From NCBI GenBank assembly GCA_021778935.1, contig JAJYBQ010000147.1, positions 1 through 6,367 on the forward strand: a DNA stretch of 6,367 bases. Reading direction: 5' to 3'. The stretch's first letter is position 1. Each line of letters starts with the position of its first letter. The position numbers and the translations under genes are program-made. The notes beneath the pieces were generated by a model, which ran no database searches, was not told the DNA's origin, and worked only from the letters and a program-made list of their open reading frames with translations. The DNA is from Pseudomonadota bacterium. Its GTDB lineage: Bacteria; Pseudomonadota; Gammaproteobacteria; Burkholderiales; Burkholderiaceae. This document shows, piece after piece, positions 1 through 5,622 of this stretch.

Positions 1-721
1 GATGCGTGCGGTAGTCGAGCATCGGCGGCAGGCCGGCGGGAACCCGCTCGAGCAGCTGCCGGTCGAGCACGCAGACGGTGACCCCGGCGGGGCCGAGATT
101 CTTCTGGGCGTGGGCATACAGGAACGCGTGCGCGGCGACATCGGCGGGTCGTGACAGAAAGTCCGACGACATGTCGGCGATCCGCGGCAGGTCGGTCAGG
201 CCGGGTGCTTCGGCGAACTGCAGGCCTTCGACCGTTTCGTTGGAAACGTAGTGCAGGTACGCCGGCGCGGCCGATCGGCGCGGGCGATCGGCGCGGCGTG
301 CCGCCAGCGTGGCGGCGGCAGGCAGGGTCCGGAATCCTTCCGCGGCGCCGTCCCACAGCACCGCCAGCGGCCGCACGCAACCCGCTTCGGTGATCGCCTT
401 GGCGCTCCAGTAGCCGGACCGGACATACAGCGGATCGTCGCAGGATGGCGGCGCGAAGTTGGCCGGAATCATCGAAAACTGCAGGCTGCTGCCGCCCTGC
501 AGGAAGACGATGCTGTGGGTGGCCGGAACGGCAAGGAGGTGGCGCAGGGTTGCTTCCGCTTCCGCAAGCAGGTCCTCGAACCACGCGCTGCGGTGGCTGG
601 TGCCGAGCACGGACAGGCCCGTTCCGGGCAAGGCGACGATCGCTTCCTGCACCGCGCCCAGCACCTCGGCGGGCAGGGCACCGGGACCGGCCGAGAAATT
701 CAGTTCGTTCGCCGCGGCCAT
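1..721 (-). CDS. serC: Phosphoserine aminotransferase (SerC-like), 3' end cut by window edge
   Basis: PLP-dependent class V aminotransferase. The family converts 3-phosphohydroxypyruvate plus glutamate to phosphoserine plus 2-oxoglutarate in the cytoplasmic serine pathway and also serves pyridoxal phosphate synthesis. I translated 240 residues of a family that is usually about 360. Visible motifs are NFSAGPGALP (8-17), TSHRS (41-45, phosphate-binding region), LQGGSSLQF (74-82), GYW (103-105, Trp expected to stack on PLP), SNET (160-163), DMSSDFLSRP (183-192) and AHAQKNLGPAG (203-213), where Lys207 is the expected Schiff-base lysine. The ATG overlaps the stop of the upstream TPR/ATP-grasp gene as TGATG, and no strong Shine-Dalgarno is visible, so it is probably translated by re-initiation. 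The segment around residues 106-155 is poorly conserved and contains a 13-bp tandem repeat. Family assignment is firm. Whether this is the housekeeping SerC or a specialised paralogue is open. Confidence 0.9.
   Translation of the reverse strand, partial: MAAANELNFSAGPGALPAEVLGAVQEAIVALPGTGLSVLGTSHRSAWFEDLLAEAEATLRHLLAVPATHSIVFLQGGSSLQFSMIPANFAPPSCDDPLYVRSGYWSAKAITEAGCVRPLAVLWDGAAEGFRTLPAAATLAARRADRPRRSAAPAYLHYVSNETVEGLQFAEAPGLTDLPRIADMSSDFLSRPADVAAHAFLYAHAQKNLGPAGVTVCVLDRQLLERVPAGLPPMLDYRTH
272..297. repeat. 13-bp tandem duplication inside the serC-like gene
   Basis: Two adjacent copies of cgatcggcgcgg(g/c) occur at 272-284 and 285-297, differing only in the last base. The unit is not a multiple of three, so the copies are read in different frames (around residues 142-150 of the aminotransferase, Arg/Ala/Pro-rich). 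The frame stays open and matches SerC on both sides, so the duplication is either old and compensated or a coincidence of G+C-rich sequence. Confidence 0.5.
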
Positions 722-2220
722 CACGTCGTCGCCGGTTGGCGGCGCCCGGCCCGGTCGAGCAACATCCGGCGTACCGCATGGTCGATCCGTTCCACCGCCG
801 AACGGCGATAGTCCCAGCGCGCATCCGCATCCGGCGGCGCCACGATCATCGTCGCGTTGGCTTCGAAGACGACGAGCCTGCCGTCCGGCGCCATGCCGAA
901 ATCGATGCCGCCGTAGTCGAGGCCCAGGGCGGCCTGGACATCCGCCAGGGCCCGCATCGCCCGCGGCCCGAGCACGCCGGCCATGTCGGCCAGGAAACGC
1001 GCGTCTTCGGCGCGATGTTCGTCGTTGTCGGCCATGTCGGCGCTGCGGTAGTGCAGTTTCCATTGATGGCCAATCGCCAGATGCAGCGGGTAGAGGTGGC
1101 CGTCGACCATCATCACGCGGTATTTCCGGTTCTTGCCGTCCGCGTCGCGGAGGTCGAGGAACTCGATCGCGATCACGTGCTCGCCGGGCAGTTCGGCGAC
1201 GATTGCCGGCAATTCCCCGGGCCGGTCGACGCGCGCGAAATGATCGCCGCCGTGATATCCCGGCGATCGCAGCAGCAGCGGAAAGGCAAGCCCGTGTTGC
1301 GCAAGGGCGGCAACCGCATCGCCGGCCTCCAGGACGGAGCGCGGCAGCGTACGCGCAGTCGGCGTCCGGATGCCGTCGATTTCCCTCAGGCGACGCCAGT
1401 TGTCGCACCGGCCCGTTCGCGCCACGGCCTGCGGGGCGTTGATCACGGGTGCGTCGGTGCGCGCCGCCAGGGCGATGGCGCCCTGCATCGCGGCGGCATC
1501 GGCGTCGACGTCGCCCGCCGCATTGACCACCAACTGATGATCCGGAACGGGCTGTTGCGGATCGTGAAATTCGGTCACCGCGATCCAGACCTGGAACGTG
1601 TGGTCGTCGAGAAAGCGATCCAGCGGCGCATTGGCTTCGTTCGCCGAAGCGAGCATCAGCACGCGGACCGGTTCGCCATCGCCGCGGTATGGCTGTTCGA
1701 TGATGCTCCGGCTTCGAAATCCGCGGCGGCGGTGTTCGGCTGCCTGTTCCGGATCGCCCAGTCGTGCCAGCGCAAAGGCCATCCCCGTGTGGGCGATCGC
1801 GTCCTCCGGGTGCCGCGCCAGCACCTGTGCAAAGGCGGCTCGTGCCGCAGTCGCATCGCCGGTCTGGATCCGCAGCATGCCCAGCGCGACGAGGCTATCC
1901 CGGTCGTCGGGGTGCTTTTCCACGGCCCGCAGCAGGAGCATGCGTGCCGCGGCATAGCGGCGGGTGCGCATCAACTCGCGCCCGAGATTGCAGAGCGCAC
2001 CCAGATGGTCAGGGTCGCGCGCGAGGGTCTGGAGATATGCGCTTTGCGAGCGGGCTTCGTCCCCGAGTTGCTGCAGCAGGGCTGCGCGCTGGAACAGCAG
2101 TTCGATCGGTGCGGTTGCGCCCGCGGACGCAATCGCGGCGTCGACGGCGCGCAGCGCGGTATCGCACTGCGCGCGTGCCGCCGGCGACGCGTCAGTCGTG
2201 ATAGCCGTCGCCTCCGTCAT
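721..2220 (-). CDS. TPR-repeat / ATP-grasp domain fusion protein
   Basis: 499 residues from the ATG at 2220. Residues about 36-170 form roughly four TPR-like helical repeats with the typical pattern of small residues and D/P turns (for example RDPDHLGALCNLG and KHPDDRDSLVALG), usually a protein-binding scaffold. Residues about 185-490 resemble an ATP-grasp ligase: an ATP-contacting LLLRSPGYHGG stretch (315-325), IEF (352-354), a KYRVMMVDG strand (367-374), and a metal-binding IDFGMAPDGRLVVFEAN block (439-455) with Asp440, Glu453 and Asn455. ATP-grasp enzymes join a carboxylate to an amine or thiol through an acyl-phosphate. The substrate cannot be read from the sequence. There is no signal peptide, so it is cytoplasmic. 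The start is uncertain: ATG 2220 (29-nt overlap with the upstream gene) is preferred, while ATG 2253 adds 11 residues outside any domain. Its stop overlaps the serC-like start (TGATG), which implies co-translation and a related job. Confidence 0.85.
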   Translation of the reverse strand: MTEATAITTDASPAARAQCDTALRAVDAAIASAGATAPIELLFQRAALLQQLGDEARSQSAYLQTLARDPDHLGALCNLGRELMRTRRYAAARMLLLRAVEKHPDDRDSLVALGMLRIQTGDATAARAAFAQVLARHPEDAIAHTGMAFALARLGDPEQAAEHRRRGFRSRSIIEQPYRGDGEPVRVLMLASANEANAPLDRFLDDHTFQVWIAVTEFHDPQQPVPDHQLVVNAAGDVDADAAAMQGAIALAARTDAPVINAPQAVARTGRCDNWRRLREIDGIRTPTARTLPRSVLEAGDAVAALAQHGLAFPLLLRSPGYHGGDHFARVDRPGELPAIVAELPGEHVIAIEFLDLRDADGKNRKYRVMMVDGHLYPLHLAIGHQWKLHYRSADMADNDEHRAEDARFLADMAGVLGPRAMRALADVQAALGLDYGGIDFGMAPDGRLVVFEANATMIVAPPDADARWDYRRSAVERIDHAVRRMLLDRAGRRQPATT

Positions 2221-2653
2221 GGCGCCAGCGGTCACCGTGATGCCGTCGCTCATCGTGGCGATGCATCTCGTCCCAATGGCGGCGGCGCGGCGCGTAGACG
2301 CGCCGGTACCAGTCATCGCGGACGAAGTAGACCGGCCGGTTGCACGCCCGGAATTCCCGGCAATGCCGTTCCCAATGCCGTTCGTAGCCCGGCGGAACGT
2401 GGAGGTAGAGGGGCGGGCCGGCGTAGCGTGGGTCGCGCCGGATGATCACCGGGGTTCCGTAGATCAATTGCGGGGGCTGCGGGACCACGCCGATCTGGAT
2501 CTGGCCATAGTATCCGGGCCCGCCGACCACTGCGGCTGCACCCATCTGGGCGTGTGCCAGAGGTCCGATGGATCCCAGCGCAAGCGCAAGCATGGCGGCT
2601 CGCACGGTGGCGTGCGAGCACGCATGGAAAAAGGTTGGGCAGGACGCACGCAT
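2192..2653 (-). CDS. Small secreted protein with His/Arg-rich C-terminus, function unknown
   Basis: 153 residues from the ATG at 2653. Residues 1-35 read as a Sec signal peptide: Arg2 and Arg18, a hydrophobic stretch MLALALGSIGPLA (21-33), and an AHA|Q cleavage site after residue 35. The mature protein has a Gly/Tyr/Pro-rich front (GGPGYYGQIQIG, 44-55), a LYLHVPPG block (82-89), and a core with two cysteines in HCREFRACNRPVYFV (97-111) that could form a disulfide in the periplasm. It ends in a tail (about 123-153) with seven histidines and many arginines, which suggests metal or polyanion binding. I recognise the RPVYFV-type core from uncharacterised secreted proteins of betaproteobacteria. 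No function is known to me. In-frame ATGs at 2683 and 2716 would add residues before the signal peptide and lack a Shine-Dalgarno. The 3' end overlaps the TPR/ATP-grasp gene by at least 29 nt. Confidence 0.8.
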   Translation of the reverse strand: MRASCPTFFHACSHATVRAAMLALALGSIGPLAHAQMGAAAVVGGPGYYGQIQIGVVPQPPQLIYGTPVIIRRDPRYAGPPLYLHVPPGYERHWERHCREFRACNRPVYFVRDDWYRRVYAPRRRHWDEMHRHDERRHHGDRWRHDGGDGYHD

Positions 2654-2723
2654 GGCATATTCTCGGTGACGGGACGCTGCCATTTTATGGGCAACCGGGC
2701 GCCGGATCCGTTGCAAGTTGTAA

Positions 2724-2846
2724 GGAACCCTCCGAACAAGCTACTGCGCGGGTCGATCTTGCGTCTGCGGTGCGCACTGTACTGGTCGTACTCCGCCGCT
2801 CCTCGACGCAAGCTCGGCCCGCTCGCAACCCTTCTTCAGAGGTTCC
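2724..2846. repeat. 123-bp imperfect palindrome with terminal inverted repeats (MITE-like or IS remnant)
   Basis: The ends are near-inverted copies: 2724-2740 begins ggaaccctccgaacaag, and the complement of 2846-2831 reads ggaacctctgaagaag. Fourteen of 16 positions pair, with one bulged base. Further in, 2748-2765 pairs with 2805-2822 over 18 positions (16 Watson-Crick, one G-U, one mismatch), including a perfect cttgcgtc/gacgcaag. The arms are joined by a 7x8-base internal loop and close on a loop of about 39 nt that contains a small gtac/gtac stem. The element fills most of the 219-bp gap between ndh and the secreted-protein gene and starts 26 nt past the ndh stop. It encodes nothing convincing. 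I see no clear target-site duplication. There is no T-rich run on the minus-strand 3' side, so it is not a classical intrinsic terminator, though it could still end or stabilise transcripts. Beyond it, at 2682-2687, minus-strand TAAAAT is a possible -10 for the downstream gene, without a convincing -35. Confidence 0.7.
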
Positions 2847-2872
2847 CAAGCCGGCGGGAATCCTGTGCCGTG

Positions 2873-4207
2873 TCAGTGCAGCTTCACGTGCGGCTCGGTG
2901 CGCCGCGTGATCATCCGCGCCAGCGTATCGAGCGCGACCTTCCAGGACCCATGCAGTGCCAATTCGTGCATCTTGAAGAGCGATAGGTACATCGCGCGCG
3001 CGAACAGGCCCTCCACCCACAGGTTGCCGCCGACCAGGGCGCCCATGAGGTTGCCGACCGTCGAATACTCCCCCAGCGACACCAGCGAACCGAAATCGCG
3101 GTAGTGCCATGGCGCCATCGGCTTGCCGGCGATGCGCCGGGGAATCTGCCGTGCGAGATGCGCTGCCTGCTGGTGGGCCGCCTGGGCGCGCGGTGGCACC
3201 AGGACGCCGGGTTCCTTGCCGATCCATTGGCACGCCGCGCAGTCGCCGATGGCGAAGATGTCTTCGTCGCGTGTGGTCTGGAGCGTGGGCGTGACGACGA
3301 GCTGGTTGATCCGGTTGGTTTCGAGCCCTGCGATGTCCTTGAGCACGTCGGGCGCCTTGACGCCCGCCGCCCAGACGACGAGTTCGGCGGGGATCGTCTC
3401 GCCGCTGGCGAGTTCGACGCCCTGCGGCAGCACCTTGGACACGCGGGATCCGCAGCGCACCGCCACGCCCTTTTCCTGCAGCAGCGCCATCGCGCCGGCC
3501 GAAAGGCGCTCCGGCAGCGCGGGAAGGATGCGGGCATTGGCTTCGATCAGGGTGATGCGGATGTCCTTTTCCGGGTCGATGCGGTCGAGTCCGAAGGACA
3601 CCAGTCCCCGCGTCGAGTTATGCAGTTCGGCCGCGAGCTCGACGCCGGTGGCCCCCGCGCCGATGATCGCCACTTGCAACTGCTCGGGGCCCAGCGCACC
3701 GGATTGCGCATGGGCGCGGATGCAGGCGTTGACGACGCGGCGGTGGAATCGCTCCGCCTGGCGGGGATTTTCCAGCGCGATGGCGTACTCGGCCACACCG
3801 GGTGTGCCGAAATCATGGGTGAGCGAGCCGATGCAGACGACCAGCGTGTCATACGGAAAACGCCGCTCGGCGGTTACCTGTTCTCCGTCATCATCGACGT
3901 GCGGGGCGACGATCACTTCCTTGCGGTCGCGATCGATGCCGGTCATCTGCCCGATGCGATAGCGGAATCCGTGCCAATAGGCCTGGGCGAGATAGTTGGT
4001 CTCGTAGGTCGACAGGTCCATGCTGCCGGCGGCGATCTCGTGCAGGTGGGGTTTCCAGAAATGGGTGCGCTCGCGTTCGATCAAGGTAACCTGGACGCGG
4101 CCCTTGCGGCCATACCGGTTGCCCAGCTGCGTCGCAAGTTCGAGCCCCGCCGCGCCACCGCCGACGATGACGATCTGGTGGATTTCTTGTTCGGTCATTG
4201 CGCTCAT
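2873..4207 (-). CDS. ndh: Type II NADH:quinone oxidoreductase (NDH-2)
   Basis: 444 residues, close to the about 430-440 of Ndh. This is a single-subunit, non-proton-pumping flavoprotein on the inner face of the cytoplasmic membrane that oxidises NADH and reduces quinone. Visible are the N-terminal FAD Rossmann motif IVIVGGGAAGLELA (12-25), the second dinucleotide fold for NADH AIIGAGATGVELAAEL (180-195), the FAD-contacting IFAIGDCA (317-324), and the conserved quinone-site stretch PPRAQAAHQQA (338-348). The C-terminal block has SLVSLGEYSTVGNLMG (374-389), then an amphipathic segment MYLSLFKMHELALHG (406-420), and ends in VKLH. This matches the membrane-anchoring end of Ndh. The start ATG at 4207 overlaps the stop of the FAD-oxidase gene (ATGA), with GGGAA just upstream. 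ATG 4198 is an alternative start that loses three residues. Translational coupling to the D-2-hydroxyacid dehydrogenase fits a shared role in feeding electrons to quinone. Confidence 0.93.
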   Translation of the reverse strand: MSAMTEQEIHQIVIVGGGAAGLELATQLGNRYGRKGRVQVTLIERERTHFWKPHLHEIAAGSMDLSTYETNYLAQAYWHGFRYRIGQMTGIDRDRKEVIVAPHVDDDGEQVTAERRFPYDTLVVCIGSLTHDFGTPGVAEYAIALENPRQAERFHRRVVNACIRAHAQSGALGPEQLQVAIIGAGATGVELAAELHNSTRGLVSFGLDRIDPEKDIRITLIEANARILPALPERLSAGAMALLQEKGVAVRCGSRVSKVLPQGVELASGETIPAELVVWAAGVKAPDVLKDIAGLETNRINQLVVTPTLQTTRDEDIFAIGDCAACQWIGKEPGVLVPPRAQAAHQQAAHLARQIPRRIAGKPMAPWHYRDFGSLVSLGEYSTVGNLMGALVGGNLWVEGLFARAMYLSLFKMHELALHGSWKVALDTLARMITRRTEPHVKLH

Positions 4208-5622
4208 AGTACTTTCCCGGGGTTGAGCAGCGCGCCCGGATCCAGCGCCGCCTTGATGGCCCGCATCAGTTCGATCTCCAGCGGCGACTTGGTCCGGGCA
4301 ACGAGTTCGCGGCGGAGTTGTCCGACGCCGTGCTCGGCGGCAACGGAGCCGTGATGGCGTTCGACTGCGCCGAAGACGATGTCGTTGATCTCCCGTTCGA
4401 AACCGAACGCGACCTGCGGTGGCGTACCCGGGGCGGTGCCGACGTTGTAGTGCAGATTGCCGTCCCCGAGGTGGCCGAACGCGAAGACCTGCAGGCTGCG
4501 ATCGAGCGCGGTGAGGGCGGACTCGGTCTCGGTGAGGAATGGCGCCCAGGCCTCGAGCGGCAGCGAGATGTCGTGCTTGACGTTGCCGCCCGCGCGCGTC
4601 TGCGCTTCGGGAACCGACTCGCGCAGGCGCCACAGATCGGCGCAGTCCGCGATCGTGCGTGCGACCACCGCGTCGTTCGCCGTACCGGCCTCGATTGCCT
4701 GCGCGCACAGCCGTTCGAGGCTCGCTGCGGCGTGGTCGTCGCTTTCGTGGTCGGTCCATTCCAGGAGGGCCAGCCAGGGATGCGGCATCGGGAACGGCCG
4801 GCGGCGCGCGGGGGCGGTGCGCGACACCAGCTCCACTGCCGGCCCGGATAGCAGCTCGAACGCCGTCAGCGCCGGGCCGGCATGGTCGCGTGCGCGCGCC
4901 AGCAGCGCCAGCGCCGCGTCGATGTCGGGCAGCGCGACGAGGGCCACGAGCTGCGCGCGCGGTGCCGGAAAGAGTTTCATACTGGCCGCGGTGATGATCC
5001 CGAGGGTTCCTTCCGACCCGATGAACCATTGCTTGCAGTCGTAGCCGGAATTGTCCTTGCGCAGCGGGTGCAGGCCATTCCAGACGCGGCCGTCGGCGAG
5101 CACCGCCTCGATCCCGAGCGTGAGTTCGCGCGCATTGCCGTAGCGCAGGACCTCCGTGCCGCCGGCGTTGGTCGCCAGGTTGCCGCCGATCGTGCAACTG
5201 CCCTCCGATGCGAGGCGCAGCGGAAACAGCCGGCCCTGGGCCCGTGCCGCGTCCTGCACCGCGTGCAGGGTGCAGCCGGCTTCGGCGGTGATGCAGTCGT
5301 TGATCGAGTCGACGGCGCGGATCCGGTTCATGCGGCGGGTGCTCAGCACGATCGCGCGCGCGCCCGGCGCCGGGGTCGCCCCCCCCACCAGTCCGGTGTT
5401 GCCGCCCTGGGCCACGACGGCCACGCCGTGGCGCGCGCAGGCTTGCACGACGCGCGCCGTCCCGTCGGTCGAGGCCGGTTGCACCACGGCGATGGCCGAG
5501 CCGGTGTAGCGGCGGCGCCAGTCGGTGCAGAACGGCGCAGTGTCCGGTTCGCGGGTAAGGACGGCCTGCGCGCCGGCAGCGGCACGGAGTTCGTCGAGGA
5601 AGGCGGTCTCGTCGTGGCTCAC
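4204..5622 (-). CDS. FAD-linked D-2-hydroxyacid dehydrogenase (D-2-hydroxyglutarate/D-lactate dehydrogenase type)
   Basis: 472 residues from a GTG start. The family oxidises a D-2-hydroxyacid to the 2-oxoacid and passes electrons from FAD to an acceptor such as quinone. The N-terminal half is a PCMH-type FAD domain: AVVQPAS (45-51), the pyrophosphate-binding loop QGGNTGLVGGATP (72-84), ASEGSCTIGGNLATNAGG (138-155), RKDNSGYDCKQWFIGSEGTLGIIT (188-211). The C-terminal catalytic domain has LRESVPE (333-339), VKHDISLP (348-355), GHLGDGNLH (383-391) and AEHGVG (429-434). His384, His391 and Glu430 match the metal site of D-2-hydroxyglutarate dehydrogenases. The closest resemblance I see is to the D2HGDH branch, but D-lactate or another D-hydroxyacid is possible. 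The GTG at 5622 overlaps the stop of the deacetylase gene (GTGA), and the longer open frame to 5799 lies inside that gene. It overlaps ndh by 4 nt. An 8-G coding run sits in the FAD loop. Confidence 0.88.
   Translation of the reverse strand: MSHDETAFLDELRAAAGAQAVLTREPDTAPFCTDWRRRYTGSAIAVVQPASTDGTARVVQACARHGVAVVAQGGNTGLVGGATPAPGARAIVLSTRRMNRIRAVDSINDCITAEAGCTLHAVQDAARAQGRLFPLRLASEGSCTIGGNLATNAGGTEVLRYGNARELTLGIEAVLADGRVWNGLHPLRKDNSGYDCKQWFIGSEGTLGIITAASMKLFPAPRAQLVALVALPDIDAALALLARARDHAGPALTAFELLSGPAVELVSRTAPARRRPFPMPHPWLALLEWTDHESDDHAAASLERLCAQAIEAGTANDAVVARTIADCADLWRLRESVPEAQTRAGGNVKHDISLPLEAWAPFLTETESALTALDRSLQVFAFGHLGDGNLHYNVGTAPGTPPQVAFGFEREINDIVFGAVERHHGSVAAEHGVGQLRRELVARTKSPLEIELMRAIKAALDPGALLNPGKVL
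5379..5386. repeat. 8-base homopolymer (G8 on coding strand) within the FAD-oxidase gene
   Basis: Eight consecutive C on the plus strand, read as G8 on the coding strand, encode the Val-Gly-Gly-Ala part of the pyrophosphate-binding loop (residues 79-82). The frame is intact here. Such a run is prone to slippage in replication or sequencing. Confidence 0.9.

Noticed and set aside
2221..2316. N-terminal extension of the TPR/ATP-grasp protein up to 2316
   Set aside because: It lies within the secreted-protein gene, adds low-complexity residues without domain content, and later ATGs (2253, 2220) are available.
445..2445. 666-codon open frame on the plus strand
   Set aside because: It lies antisense to the TPR/ATP-grasp and serC-like genes, has Arg/Ala/Gly-rich low-complexity composition and no recognisable domain. 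Typical mirror frame of G+C-rich coding DNA.
2716..2850. Target-site duplication flanking the palindrome
   Set aside because: The flanks (gttgtaa on the left, caagccg on the right) do not match as a direct repeat adjoining the ends.
2724..2872. Rho-independent terminator after ndh
   Set aside because: A strong stem exists, but no run of T follows it in the direction of transcription and the loop is about 39 nt, so it does not fit a classical intrinsic terminator.
3104..4354. 416-codon plus-strand frame antisense to ndh
   Set aside because: Ndh motifs on the minus strand are unmistakable, and this frame has no domain.
5351..5363. Alternating CG run as a Z-DNA or regulatory site
   Set aside because: It encodes Ala-Arg-Ala in the oxidase and is expected from codon use at this G+C content.
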